Below are positions 52,765-61,864 of a stretch of 64,000 bases of DNA, one piece after another. The notes under the pieces are model-generated. The model searched no databases. It saw nothing but the letters and a program-made list of their open reading frames with translations, and was not told the origin of the DNA. Positions within the stretch are counted from its first letter, which is position 1. Every line of letters begins with the position of its first letter. Source of the stretch: Lacrimispora indolis DSM 755 (GTDB lineage Bacteria; Bacillota; Clostridia; Lachnospirales; Lachnospiraceae); assembly GCF_000526995.1 (NCBI RefSeq), contig NZ_AZUI01000001.1, positions 3,080,001-3,144,000 of the forward strand, given 5' to 3'. The position numbers and the translations under genes are program-made.

Positions 52765-53916
52765 ATGGAATACAGAGAGGTTGGGAAAACCGGAAAACAT
52801 GCAAGCATGATTGGTCTTGGCTGCGAACATCTTGACGGCAAGCCATATGAACAGGTAAAGGAGACGATTGACGCCGCACTTGAGTATGGCGTTAATATTA
52901 TGGATGTTTTTATGCCTGGTACGCAAGTGCGGGAAAATATTGCAAAAGCGATTGGAAATAGGCGTGATCAGGTGATGCTGCAAGGGCATATCGGCTCCAC
53001 GAATGTAAATATGCAGTATGATATCAGCCGGGACTTACCTGTGGTTAAACAGTATTTTGAAGAGCTCCTGCGGATCTTCGGATACATAGATTTTGGCATG
53101 ATGTTTTTTATTGACTCGGAGCAGGACTATAAAAATGTCTTTGAGACAGATTTTGTTGCATATGTGGAGCGTTTAAAACAGCAAGGCGACATCCGGCACA
53201 TTGGTTTTAGCTCCCATAACCCTGAAACGGCAATAAAGGTCATTGACACGGGAGTGCCGGAGATGATGATGTTCAGCATCAATCCCGCATTTGATATGCT
53301 TTCTTCAAAAGCGAGCATTTTCGACTGTCTTGATCATGGCTTTGATGCTAGGGCTTTTAACGGAATTGATCCCAGGCGCGCGGAATTATACAAGCTTTGT
53401 ACGCAAAAACAGGTTGGTATTACTGTAATGAAAACCTTTGGCGGCGGCAAACTGCTATCCCCGGAACATACGCCTTACAGCAAGCCCATGACTTCGGCCC
53501 AGTGTATCCATTATGCACTTTCAAGGCCGGCAGTAGCCAGTGTTCTGACAGGCTGTAAAACACGGGCTGAATTACATGACACCATGAGTTATCTTTCGGC
53601 AGCCGAAGCTGATAAGGATTATTCCTGGATTTTTAACGAAGTGCATAGCGCTTTTGAGGGAAATTGCGTGTATTGTGGACATTGCCAGCCATGTCCTTCT
53701 GAAATAGATATTGCCGCTGTGAACAAATACTTAGACATCGCTAGGCTTGATAAAAAAGCCGTCCCACCCTCCATACGTTCCCATTATCAAAGCCTTCTTC
53801 ATAGCGGCGATGAGTGTATAGCCTGCGGCAGCTGCGAGGAGCGCTGTCCATTTGGGGTACCGGTCATAGAAAACATGATGGAAGCAGAAATACTGCTTGG
53901 GAAAAGGGCCCAATGA
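52765..53916 (+). CDS. Aldo/keto-reductase-like protein with C-terminal ferredoxin domain
   Basis: 383 residues. N-terminal TIM-barrel of the AKR type (MEYREVGKTGKHASMIGLG, IRHIGFSSHNPE, GITVMKTFGGGKL) followed by two [4Fe-4S] motifs, CVYCGHCQPCP and CIACGSCEERCP (about 295-375). The AKR catalytic Tyr and Lys positions appear replaced: after the Asp the sequence is DVFMPGTQ and the Lys segment reads VMLQGHIG; the His strand has FFID. So classic carbonyl reduction is doubtful; an Fe-S-dependent electron-transfer enzyme is possible. Single gene. Confidence 0.88.
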   Translation: MEYREVGKTGKHASMIGLGCEHLDGKPYEQVKETIDAALEYGVNIMDVFMPGTQVRENIAKAIGNRRDQVMLQGHIGSTNVNMQYDISRDLPVVKQYFEELLRIFGYIDFGMMFFIDSEQDYKNVFETDFVAYVERLKQQGDIRHIGFSSHNPETAIKVIDTGVPEMMMFSINPAFDMLSSKASIFDCLDHGFDARAFNGIDPRRAELYKLCTQKQVGITVMKTFGGGKLLSPEHTPYSKPMTSAQCIHYALSRPAVASVLTGCKTRAELHDTMSYLSAAEADKDYSWIFNEVHSAFEGNCVYCGHCQPCPSEIDIAAVNKYLDIARLDKKAVPPSIRSHYQSLLHSGDECIACGSCEERCPFGVPVIENMMEAEILLGKRAQ

Positions 53917-53964
53917 TGAGAGGCTCAACGTCAGGGAGGATGGTATGATCCTGGTGAATTCCGG

Positions 53965-55170
53965 TTATTTTTCGTCACAGACCTGGAAAATGTAAAATTT
54001 CAGGTAATAGGAGGTTTCTTCTCCTGCCCACAGGATGGGATGATCCGCTGCCTGGGTCCGGTATTCCACTTGGCGGAGGCGTTTGTGGACGTTTGCGGCT
54101 GCTTCCCGGATGGTTTTGGTGAAAAGCTCGGGGGTCATAAAGTGGGAGCAGGAACAGGTGGCTAAGTAGCCGCCGTCTTTGACCAGCTTCATGCCCCGCA
54201 GATTGATTTCCCGGTAGCCTTTTACTGCGTTTTTCACGGAGTTTCTGGATTTGGTGAAGGCTGGAGGATCCAGAATCACCACGTCGAATTTCTCTCCGTT
54301 TTTCTCAAGCTCAGGAAGAAGTTCAAAAACATCAGCGCACTGGAAGGCCACACGGTCAGATAAACCGTTTAATGCGGCGTTTTCTCTTGCCTGGGCAATA
54401 CCAAGCTCAGAGGCATCTACCCCAAGGACTTCCTTGGCTCCGGCAATGCCTGCGTTTAAGGCAAAGGAGCCGGTGTGGGTGAAGCAGTCCAGGACCCGTT
54501 TGTCCTTGCATAATCGCTGAATGGCAAGGCGGTTGTATTTCTGGTCAAGGAAAAATCCGGTTTTCTGTCCTTCCTGGACGTCAACCAGGTATTTGACTCC
54601 ATTTTCAATGATTTCCACCTTGGTGTCAAAGGCGGGGCCGATGAAGCCTTTTATGCGCTCCATGCCTTCCTGGAGGCGGACCTTGGCATCGCTTCGCTCG
54701 TAAATGCCGCGGATTTTTATGCCGTCCTCTTCCAGAACTTTCTTCAGTTTTTCCAGGATCACAGGCTTTAGCCGGTCAATGCCAAGGGCCAGGGATTCCA
54801 CCACAAGAATATCTGAAAACTTATCCACTACCATACCGGGAAGGAAATCAGCCTCTCCGAAGATCAGGCGGCAGCTGGAGGTATCCACGGTTGCCTTCCG
54901 GTATTCCCATGCATTGCGGACTCGCATCTCCAGGAAGCTTTCGTCAGTTATGGTGTCTTTTTTACGGGACATGATGCGGATGGTGATCTTGGAATCCGTA
55001 TTAATAAAGCCATGGCCCAGGAAGTAACCGTCAAAGTCTTCTACGGTTACCATGTCTCCGTTTATATAATCTCCTGTTATGGTATCGATTTCATTGTCAT
55101 AGATCCACAGGCCGCCGGCTTTTAAAGCGCGGCCTTCTCCTTTTTTCAATCTTACGGTTGCTGATTCCAT
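53965..55170 (-). CDS. Class I SAM-dependent rRNA methyltransferase (RlmI-like)
   Basis: 401 residues from ATG at 55170, with AAGGAG at 9-nt spacing; another ATG 6 nt earlier is too close to it, and longer frames overlap the next gene. N-terminal PUA-like domain (about 1-75), then the EEHEE linker and a Rossmann methyltransferase: VLDCFTHTGSFALNAG (SAM motif I), FDVVILDPPAFTKS (motif IV with DPPAF) and ATCSCSHFM. RlmI makes m5C in 23S rRNA; clostridial homologues are assigned by similarity. Terminal gene of a three-gene minus-strand set. Confidence 0.93.
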   Translation of the reverse strand: MESATVRLKKGEGRALKAGGLWIYDNEIDTITGDYINGDMVTVEDFDGYFLGHGFINTDSKITIRIMSRKKDTITDESFLEMRVRNAWEYRKATVDTSSCRLIFGEADFLPGMVVDKFSDILVVESLALGIDRLKPVILEKLKKVLEEDGIKIRGIYERSDAKVRLQEGMERIKGFIGPAFDTKVEIIENGVKYLVDVQEGQKTGFFLDQKYNRLAIQRLCKDKRVLDCFTHTGSFALNAGIAGAKEVLGVDASELGIAQARENAALNGLSDRVAFQCADVFELLPELEKNGEKFDVVILDPPAFTKSRNSVKNAVKGYREINLRGMKLVKDGGYLATCSCSHFMTPELFTKTIREAAANVHKRLRQVEYRTQAADHPILWAGEETSYYLKFYIFQVCDEK

Positions 55171-55184
55171 AAGCATACACTCCT

Positions 55185-55706
55185 TTATCGTTGAATGAAA
55201 CCTCGTTTTAGTGAGGTGAGCAGCCGGTACAACGGCTGAAACAAAATGAGGGACAGAAAGAAATTGCCTGTTCCGTGGACGATGTCGTAGGGGATTCCTG
55301 CCGTCCACCAGGTGAGGGCTGCGCCAACGCCTCCGGCAATGAGGTAGAATCCGGAACAGAATAATCCGAACAGCATTCCAAAGATCCCGGAAAGCAGGGA
55401 TATACCATAAAGCTTTGGCGCTTTGTTTTTGTAGATAAGAAATACGGCGGCCGGTAGAATGGGCCACACATATAAATAGGAAAACCACCAGAGGCCGAAG
55501 CCGTAAACCAGCCCTTCCAATATAACAAACACGTACAGGATGAGCCATACGTGTTTGCGGAATACCAGAGTGTATAAAATTAGAAGCAGGGATACCAGTT
55601 CTACGTTAGGCAGCCAGGACAACCCCACCTGACTGACAAATAAAAGGGCTGAAAGCAATGCGTCTAATACCAGCTCCCTGGTGGTAAACAGGGGATGGTT
55701 TTTCAT
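55185..55706 (-). CDS. ECF-type transporter S component
   Basis: 173 residues, about six hydrophobic helices. ELVLDALLSALLFVSQVGLSWLPNVELVSLLLILYT and the GTGNF..LILFQPLYRLL end fit the small vitamin-binding S subunits. Vitamin class unknown. It overlaps the DUF4430 gene by 4 nt; pairing with a DUF4430 (intrinsic-factor/transcobalamin-like) protein hints at a corrinoid- or similar cofactor-related task. ATPase and EcfT subunits are not in this window and would be shared. Confidence 0.88.
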   Translation of the reverse strand: MKNHPLFTTRELVLDALLSALLFVSQVGLSWLPNVELVSLLLILYTLVFRKHVWLILYVFVILEGLVYGFGLWWFSYLYVWPILPAAVFLIYKNKAPKLYGISLLSGIFGMLFGLFCSGFYLIAGGVGAALTWWTAGIPYDIVHGTGNFFLSLILFQPLYRLLTSLKRGFIQR

Positions 55707-56134
55707 GATTTTTTATTTTCCTCAGAGGACAAGGTATACTGAAAGGTGTAGCGTTCTCCATCCTTGATGGCCTGCTGGCTCACTCCATAGCTGCAGGGTT
55801 CCCCGTTGCAGAGAAGAGCCCAGTAAGCGCCGTCCTTTTGGTAGTCTGCCCGTTTTCCGTTAATTGTGTTGACCATGAGGCCCAGTTCCTCGGAAGTGGT
55901 TCCGTCAATTTGAAGATCCGGTATGGATTTAAGTGCTTCTAACAGAAACTGCGCTTCCGTGGTGATCTGGTAGTGGTCCGTTACTCCATTATCGTATACA
56001 ACTTCAATGGAAATGCTTTTTGTTCCCGCCATGGGAACCGGTTTTGTCAGGGTATATATGACTAACAGAAGTGCCAGGACCGCAATGGCGGCGCAGCTCC
56101 CTAAAAAGGGAGAAAGCCTCTTAAACTTATTCAT
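55703..56134 (-). CDS. DUF4430 (transcobalamin-like) membrane-anchored protein
   Basis: 143 residues from ATG at 56134. One N-terminal membrane helix (CAAIAVLALLLVIYTLTK) then an extracellular ~105-residue domain with SISIEVVYDNGVTDHYQITTEAQFLLEALK and the ending KDGAYWALLCNGEPCSYGVSQ, typical of DUF4430. It presents a domain outside the cell and is co-transcribed with the ECF S component. The upstream gap carries a copy of the second leader-repeat family. Confidence 0.88.
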   Translation of the reverse strand: MNKFKRLSPFLGSCAAIAVLALLLVIYTLTKPVPMAGTKSISIEVVYDNGVTDHYQITTEAQFLLEALKSIPDLQIDGTTSEELGLMVNTINGKRADYQKDGAYWALLCNGEPCSYGVSQQAIKDGERYTFQYTLSSEENKKS

Positions 56135-56167
56135 AATCTGCTGACTTCCTTTTTTATTATTTGTTTC

Positions 56168-56195
56168 CTGATGAATCAAGCGGATATGGTTGCAT
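56168..56195 (-). repeat. Second leader-repeat family, copy upstream of the DUF4430 gene
   Basis: Minus strand ATGCA-n2-CATATCC-n-CTTGATTCA-n-CAG, matching the copy upstream of hndB (42554-42527). It lies 34 nt from the DUF4430 start codon. A third TTGATTC-like segment follows at 56200-56210. Confidence 0.5.
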
Positions 56196-56382
56196 TCTGA
56201 CGAATCAAGCCAATGCCGCAAGGGCCCAATACCTTCCGGTCTGCTGAGGGTATTTGACTAAATGCATGGATTAGTATAGCATATATCCATGGCGGGCCGC
56301 AAGGACAGAATTTCCATCTTTTCTTAAAATATCCTTTGATGTATAATAAATGAGAATTGTTTAAAAGAAAAGGTGGATGAAA

Positions 56383-57000
56383 ATGACTGTGAAAGAACAG
56401 ATTTTAGAAGAAATAAAGGTTTGTGAAAAGCTTTTGATCGGAATCGGAGAGGAATGGAAGGCAGAAAACTCTCCGGATATCATGAGCCTTTATGAGAAGA
56501 TGGAAAAGCTCATTAAGGATAAAGATTTTTTTATCGTGACAACCGTCACCGATGGAGAGATCTTTCACTCCTCCCTGGAACAAAGCCGGATGGTGGCGCC
56601 CTGCGGAAACGTAACATGGAGACAGTGCTCCAAATCCTGTACAAAGAATATATGGGAGCCGGGAGAACTTCCGGAGGATGTCTGTCCCCACTGCGGGGCA
56701 TCACTTACAGGCAATACCATTGAGGCAGAGAATTACATTGAAGAGGGATATCTTCCCCAGTGGAAGGCCTATACCTCATGGCTGGCAGGGACCCTTAACA
56801 AAAGGCTGCTGGTCCTGGAACTTGGGGTTGGATTTCAGACTCCCACGGTCATCCGCTGGCCTTTTGAGAAGACCGTGTCAATAAATAAGAAGGCTCATAT
56901 GTACCGGATTCATGAAAGCTTTTCCCAGCTTCCGGAGGCTGTGAAAGGGAAGGCAGATGGCGTTTTAGAAAATTCTTTGGAATTCTTTCGGAAATTATAG
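56383..57000 (+). CDS. Sir2-like protein, N-terminally reduced
   Basis: 205 residues from ATG at 56383; AAGGTGG lies 6 nt upstream (an earlier ATG overlaps it). The zinc region CGNVTWRQCSKSC ... CPHCG and the later QWKAYTSWLAGTLNKRLLVLELGVGFQTPTVIRWPFE are typical of bacterial Sir2-related proteins. The NAD-binding GAGIS and IPDFR motifs are missing; the N-terminus has only LLIGIGEEW. So deacetylase activity is doubtful; it may bind another ligand or be a derived family member. Confidence 0.8.
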   Translation: MTVKEQILEEIKVCEKLLIGIGEEWKAENSPDIMSLYEKMEKLIKDKDFFIVTTVTDGEIFHSSLEQSRMVAPCGNVTWRQCSKSCTKNIWEPGELPEDVCPHCGASLTGNTIEAENYIEEGYLPQWKAYTSWLAGTLNKRLLVLELGVGFQTPTVIRWPFEKTVSINKKAHMYRIHESFSQLPEAVKGKADGVLENSLEFFRKL

Positions 57001-57071
57001 TTATATTTTGCGTTGTACATTGTATGCCGCTGTGTTAAAATGTTGAAAAAAGGCGTAAAGAGGTGACGGCC

Positions 57072-57680
57072 ATGATTGCGATAATCGACTATGATGCTGG
57101 GAACTTGAAAAGTGTGGAGAAGGCCCTGACCGCGCTGGGGGAAAATCCGGTGGTAAGCCGGGACAAGGAGCTCCTCCTTTCTGCGGACAAAGTGATCCTG
57201 CCGGGCGTGGGCTCCTTTGGGGATGCAATGGAAAAGCTCCATCAGTATGGGCTGGTAGATGTGATCCATCAGGTGGTCTCAAAAGGAACACCCTTTCTTG
57301 GGATATGCCTGGGACTTCAGCTTTTCTTTGAAAGCAGCGAGGAATGCCAAGGGGTGAGAGGGCTTTCCCTGCTTCCCGGCAGGATTGTGAGATTTCCCGA
57401 TATGCCGGGGCTTAAAGTCCCGCACATGGGGTGGAACTGCCTGGATATCAAGCCTGATGCAAGACTTTTCAAAGGGATTGATTCCGGGGCATATGTGTAT
57501 TTTGTCCATTCATATTATTTAGAAGCAGACAGGGAATCTGATGTGGCCGCATCTTCCGAGTACGGAGTTAAGTTCGGGGCCTCGGTGGAACGGGGGAACC
57601 TTTTTGCCTGTCAGTTCCATCCGGAGAAGAGCAGCGATACTGGTTTAAAGATTTTAAAAAATTTCATTGAACTGACTTAG
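57072..57680 (+). CDS. hisH: Imidazole glycerol phosphate synthase glutamine amidotransferase subunit
   Basis: 202 residues from ATG at 57072 (AGAGGTG upstream). Class I amidotransferase with nucleophile Cys in [11 protein letters not shown] and His/Glu in [20 protein letters not shown] and KVPHMGWN are HisH signatures. Supplies ammonia to HisF in histidine and AICAR synthesis. 10 nt upstream of hisF. Confidence 0.96.
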   Translation: MIAIIDYDAGNLKSVEKALTALGENPVVSRDKELLLSADKVILPGVGSFGDAMEKLHQYGLVDVIHQVVSKGTPFLGICLGLQLFFESSEECQGVRGLSLLPGRIVRFPDMPGLKVPHMGWNCLDIKPDARLFKGIDSGAYVYFVHSYYLEADRESDVAASSEYGVKFGASVERGNLFACQFHPEKSSDTGLKILKNFIELT

Positions 57681-57690
57681 GAGGTGCCGG

Positions 57691-58452
57691 ATGCTTACGA
57701 AGAGAATCATACCATGCCTGGATGTAATGGACGGAAGAGTAGTAAAGGGCGTTAATTTCGTGAATTTAAAGGATGCCGGGGACCCGGTGGAGATTGCAGC
57801 CGCTTATGATAAGGCAGGTGCCGATGAGCTGGTGTTTCTTGATATCACCGCTTCTTCTGACAACCGGAATACAGTGGTGGAGATGGTGCGCCGGGTGGCA
57901 GAAAAGGTATTCATCCCCTTCACCGTGGGCGGAGGGATCCGCACGGTGGAAGATTTTAAAATGCTTTTAAGGGAAGGCGCGGATAAGATATCCATTAATT
58001 CTTCAGCCATCAATACTCCCCAGCTGATCTCCGATGCCGCCGGTAAATTCGGGCGCCAGTGTGTGGTGGTTGCCATTGATGCCAGAAGGAGGGCAGATGG
58101 AAGCGGCTGGAACGTATATAAGAACGGAGGACGGATTGACACAGGTCTTGATGCAGTAGAATGGGCTGTGAAGGCAGACAGCCTTGGGGCAGGGGAGATC
58201 CTGCTTACCAGCATGGACTGTGACGGAACAAAGGCCGGTTACGATGATGAGCTGAACCGTGTCATCGGGGACCATGTTTCCGTGCCGGTGATCGCCTCTG
58301 GAGGCGCAGGCACCATGGAGCATTTTCACCATGCCCTGACAGCGGGAAAGGCGGATGCCGCATTGGCTGCATCCCTGTTCCATTACAAGGAGCTGGAAAT
58401 CATGGAATTAAAGCGGTATTTGAATGAAATGGGAGTACCAATGAGGATTTAA
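57691..58452 (+). CDS. hisF: Imidazole glycerol phosphate synthase cyclase subunit
   Basis: 253 residues, exact family length. [18 protein letters not shown] (catalytic Asp11 region), [13 protein letters not shown], and [15 protein letters not shown] with Asp130-type region are conserved. Works with HisH. The two genes stand without other his genes here, so the rest of the pathway must lie elsewhere. Confidence 0.97.
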   Translation: MLTKRIIPCLDVMDGRVVKGVNFVNLKDAGDPVEIAAAYDKAGADELVFLDITASSDNRNTVVEMVRRVAEKVFIPFTVGGGIRTVEDFKMLLREGADKISINSSAINTPQLISDAAGKFGRQCVVVAIDARRRADGSGWNVYKNGGRIDTGLDAVEWAVKADSLGAGEILLTSMDCDGTKAGYDDELNRVIGDHVSVPVIASGGAGTMEHFHHALTAGKADAALAASLFHYKELEIMELKRYLNEMGVPMRI

Positions 58453-58517
58453 GGCTGAGCCTTGATTCTTTCGTATACTAAAAGGGGGGTTCCCCGGAAA
58501 AGATAAAGGAGAAAAAA

Positions 58518-59192
58518 ATGGGAGCAATTGAGAACGATTGGCTGGAACCTTTAAGCAAAGAGTTTAAAAAGCCATATTACAGGGAACTTTATCAGAAGGT
58601 GAAGCATGAATATGAAACGGCCCAGGTCTTTCCAGACCCGAACGACATTTTCAATGCGTTTCAGTTCACGCCCCTTTCTAATGTGAAGGCAGTGATTCTG
58701 GGGCAGGATCCTTATCATAATTATGGGCAGGCCCACGGGCTTTGTTTTTCCGTGAAGCCTGATGTGGAGATCCCTCCGTCTCTAGTGAACATTTATCAGG
58801 AGCTTCGGGATGATTTAGGCTGTGAGATTCCAAATAACGGGTATTTAAAGAAATGGTCTGATCAGGGAGTCATGCTGCTTAATACGGTGCTGACCGTGCG
58901 GGCCCATGCGGCCAATTCCCACCAGGGGATCGGCTGGGAGACTTTTACGGACGCGGCCATTAAGATCTTAAATGAGCAGGACCGGCCCATGGTATTCCTT
59001 TTATGGGGACGTCCGGCCCAGAACAAGAAGGTCATGCTCACAAATCCTAAGCATTTAATCCTGGAAGCACCTCACCCCAGCCCTCTTTCCGCTTACCGGG
59101 GGTTTTTTGGCTGCAAGCATTTCAGCAGGACCAATGCCTATTTAAAGGACAATGGGCTGGAGCCTATTGACTGGCAGATTGAAAATATATAA
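58518..59192 (+). CDS. ung: Uracil-DNA glycosylase
   Basis: 224 residues, family length. Catalytic motif GQDPYHNYGQAHGLCFS (Asp activates water), LLNTVLTV, and HPSPLSAYRGFFGCKHF (His and the intercalating loop) are intact. Removes uracil from DNA. ATG after AAAGGAG; 18 nt upstream of uppP. Confidence 0.97.
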   Translation: MGAIENDWLEPLSKEFKKPYYRELYQKVKHEYETAQVFPDPNDIFNAFQFTPLSNVKAVILGQDPYHNYGQAHGLCFSVKPDVEIPPSLVNIYQELRDDLGCEIPNNGYLKKWSDQGVMLLNTVLTVRAHAANSHQGIGWETFTDAAIKILNEQDRPMVFLLWGRPAQNKKVMLTNPKHLILEAPHPSPLSAYRGFFGCKHFSRTNAYLKDNGLEPIDWQIENI

Positions 59193-59210
59193 TAAGACAG
59201 GGGTATAGGA

Positions 59211-60044
59211 ATGAATATCATTGAGATTTTAAAAGTAATTGTACTTGGAATTGTGGAGGGCTTTACGGAGTGGCTTCCCATAAGCAGTACAGGGCACATG
59301 ATCCTGGTAGATGAAATCATCCACTTAAATCAGCCGTCCGCCTTTAAAAACATGTTTCTGGTGGTGATACAGCTGGGGGCGATCCTGGCGGTGCTGGTCC
59401 TGTATTTTGACAAGCTCAATCCTTTTTCAGCCAGGAAAAAGCCGGCCCAGAAGCAGGCCACCCTGGTTCTCTGGTCCAAGATTATTTTGGCATGTATTCC
59501 GGCTGCTGTGATCGGTTTTCTGGTGGATGATATCCTCGATGAATATCTGATGAACGGTTATGTGGTGGCTGTAACCTTGATCCTCTATGGCGTGCTGTTT
59601 ATTGTGATCGAAAACAGGAACCAGTACCGGAGTTTTGATGTGCAGAAGGTGGGGGACATTTCCTATCAGACGGCTCTTTGGATCGGCTTATTCCAGCTTT
59701 TGTCCCTGATTCCCGGCACTTCCCGTTCCGGTTCCACCATTCTGGGAGCCATGATCTTAGGCTGTTCCAGGGCAGCTTCAGCGGAGTTTTCCTTTTTCCT
59801 TGGGATTCCCATCATGTTCGGGGCCAGCTTTTTAAAGATCGTAAAATATGGGCTGAGCTTTACCGGTCCTCAGATATTCTATCTGGTTTTAGGCATGGTG
59901 GTGGCTTTTGTGGTTTCCGTTTATTCTATTAAGTTTTTAATGGGATATATCAGACAGCATGATTTTAAATTCTTCGGATATTACAGAATTGTTTTGGGAG
60001 CGGTGGTGTTTTTATACTTTATCATTACGGCCATTCTCGGTTAA
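59211..60044 (+). CDS. uppP: Undecaprenyl-diphosphatase
   Basis: 277 residues with about eight membrane helices. Catalytic regions [17 protein letters not shown] and [17 protein letters not shown] (Glu and Arg/Ser motifs) are intact. Recycles undecaprenyl-PP for wall synthesis and confers some bacitracin tolerance. Last gene before a terminator. Confidence 0.97.
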   Translation: MNIIEILKVIVLGIVEGFTEWLPISSTGHMILVDEIIHLNQPSAFKNMFLVVIQLGAILAVLVLYFDKLNPFSARKKPAQKQATLVLWSKIILACIPAAVIGFLVDDILDEYLMNGYVVAVTLILYGVLFIVIENRNQYRSFDVQKVGDISYQTALWIGLFQLLSLIPGTSRSGSTILGAMILGCSRAASAEFSFFLGIPIMFGASFLKIVKYGLSFTGPQIFYLVLGMVVAFVVSVYSIKFLMGYIRQHDFKFFGYYRIVLGAVVFLYFIITAILG

Positions 60045-60054
60045 GAATTAAATG

Positions 60055-60100
60055 AAAAGAGAGTTGATCATTAGCTAAGCGCTGATATCAACTCTCTTTT
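60055..60100 (+). terminator. Terminator after uppP
   Basis: AAAAGAGAGTTGAT and ATCAACTCTCTTTT form a 14-bp perfect stem with a T-rich end; it can act in both directions between uppP and the minus-strand HPr-like gene. Confidence 0.85.
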
Positions 60101-60134
60101 AGATGATGGTTCATAAAGGTTCCTTTCTGACAGA

Positions 60135-60380
60135 TCACGGCTGGAATAACATCTCGATCCGTCCTTCGGCGGCCTGTTCATCAATGCCGTCAAAATTAAA
60201 TTGTAAGTTCCGATTCTGCGTGTTAAGCCCTTTTTTCATCTCGTCGTAGTCCTTGACATTTACCTTTGTTAAACCGTAGTCAATATAGATATCGCAGTCA
60301 AAGGCATTAGCGGTGTTGATTAAAAGCGCGAGGGGAATGGGGGTGTAACGCAGCTGGATATCGACTTCAATGGTCCGCAT
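60135..60380 (-). CDS. HPr-like protein lacking His15 and Ser46
   Basis: 81 residues from ATG at 60380 (AAAGGAGG at 7-nt spacing). The HPr fold is recognisable in LALLINTANAFDCDIYIDYG followed by KVNVKD. Aligned to HPr, the His15 site (LHARPA) reads TPIP and the Ser46 site (NAKSIMG) reads NVKDYDE, with Asp in place of Ser. Neither EI-dependent nor HPrK phosphorylation is expected. It may be a Crh-like regulator or a decoy. Single gene, no PTS neighbours. Confidence 0.75.
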   Translation of the reverse strand: MRTIEVDIQLRYTPIPLALLINTANAFDCDIYIDYGLTKVNVKDYDEMKKGLNTQNRNLQFNFDGIDEQAAEGRIEMLFQP

Positions 60381-60662
60381 ACCCATACCTCCTTTTCCTG
60401 ATAGCCGGAGAAATAAATCCGGCATAAACGTGTCAACAACTACATAGGGTCTTAGTGAGATATCAACAGGATGAAGAGTCATTTGCATGACTACAATTAT
60501 ATTTTACCATTTCTTTTAAGAAAAACAAGAGAAAATTGAAAAATAGTTAAAAAAAAGGTTAAATACTAATAACAGAAGAGAGTGAGAAGAGTAATCAGCA
60601 AAAAAAGACATGCCAAGGCAGTCCATAATGCCCCGGCATGATCTTAAGTTAAGAACAGCACA

Positions 60663-61691
60663 TTATATATTTTCAGCGATTTCATAAATCAGGCGCTCAG
60701 TATCTTCCCAGCCCAGACAGGGATCGGTAATGGATTTTCCATAAGTGCCTTCTCCTACCTTCTGGCAGCCTGGCTCAATGTAGCTTTCGATCATCAGGCC
60801 TTTTACCAAGGAACGGATTTCAGGGGAATGCCTTCTGCTGTGAAGGATTTCCTTGGAAATACGGATCTGTTCTTTGTATTTTTTATTGGAATTGGAGTGG
60901 TTGGTATCCACGATGCAGGCCGGATTCTGGAGATTGCGGCGGCTGTACATCTCATGAAGAAGGAATAAATCTTCAAAGTGGTAGTTGGGGATACACTGGC
61001 CGTGCTTGTTTACCGCGCCTCTTAAGATGGTGTGGGCCAATGGATTGCCCTTGCTCCTAACTTCCCAGCCTCTGTAGGTGAAATCATGAGCCTGCTGTGC
61101 GGCCACAACGGAGTTGAGCATAACGGACAAGTCTCCGCTGGTAGGATTTTTCATGCCCACAGCAACGTCACATCCGCTGGAAGTCAGCCGGTGCTGCTGG
61201 TTTTCCACGGAACGGGCGCCAATGGCAATGTAGGACATAATATCATCTAAATATCCCAGGTTTTCCGGATACAGCATCTCATCGGCTGTGGATAAACCGG
61301 TTTCCAAGAACACGTTCATGTGCATCCTGCGGATAGCGATGAGTCCTTCGTGCATGTCCGGCTTTTTTTCCGGATCAGGCTGGTGAAGCATTCCCTTGTA
61401 TCCTTCGCCCGTGGTTCTGGGCTTGTTGGTATAAATTCTGGGTATGAGGATCAGACGGTCTTTTGTCTTTTCCTGTACCGGTACAAGCCGGTTTACATAA
61501 TCAGAAACAGAGTCTTCATTGTCAGCAGAGCAAGGACCGATAATTACAAGAAATTTATCGCTTTTTCCGGTGAGTACGTCGCTGATGGCCTGATCTCGTT
61601 CTATTTTAAGGGCTTTAAATTCTGCCGGAAGTGGAAAGCGTTCCTTGATCTCTTCCGGGCTTGGCAGATTGTTTACATATTGAAATCCCAT
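60663..61691 (-). CDS. aroF: 3-deoxy-7-phosphoheptulonate synthase (class I)
   Basis: 342 residues, family length. First step of aromatic amino acid synthesis (PEP + erythrose-4-P). Conserved segments IIGPCSADNEDSV, KPRTTGEGYKGMLHQPDP, SSGCDVAVGMKNPTSGD, and VDTNHSNSNKK plus MIESYIEPGCQ match AroF/G/H-type enzymes. ATG after AGGAGG. Single gene. Confidence 0.96.
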   Translation of the reverse strand: MGFQYVNNLPSPEEIKERFPLPAEFKALKIERDQAISDVLTGKSDKFLVIIGPCSADNEDSVSDYVNRLVPVQEKTKDRLILIPRIYTNKPRTTGEGYKGMLHQPDPEKKPDMHEGLIAIRRMHMNVFLETGLSTADEMLYPENLGYLDDIMSYIAIGARSVENQQHRLTSSGCDVAVGMKNPTSGDLSVMLNSVVAAQQAHDFTYRGWEVRSKGNPLAHTILRGAVNKHGQCIPNYHFEDLFLLHEMYSRRNLQNPACIVDTNHSNSNKKYKEQIRISKEILHSRRHSPEIRSLVKGLMIESYIEPGCQKVGEGTYGKSITDPCLGWEDTERLIYEIAENI

Positions 61692-61864
61692 GGCATCCTC
61701 CTGTGTATATGGTTAGTCTGTATTTTTTCTGTAGATTATATAACAGAACCCGGGAAAAATCCAGCATTCGTTGAAAATTTAGCAATGTGCCTCTCTAAAG
61801 TGTTTCTTTTTAAGAAAAAATGGTGTATGATTGCAGAGAATGAAAAGAGGAAGGATGGATTTCA

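Noticed and set aside
55171..55548. N-terminal extension of the RlmI-like methyltransferase
   Set aside because: The extra ~125 codons overlap the ECF S-component gene, read as low-complexity sequence, and the internal ATG has a good ribosome site and gives the family length.
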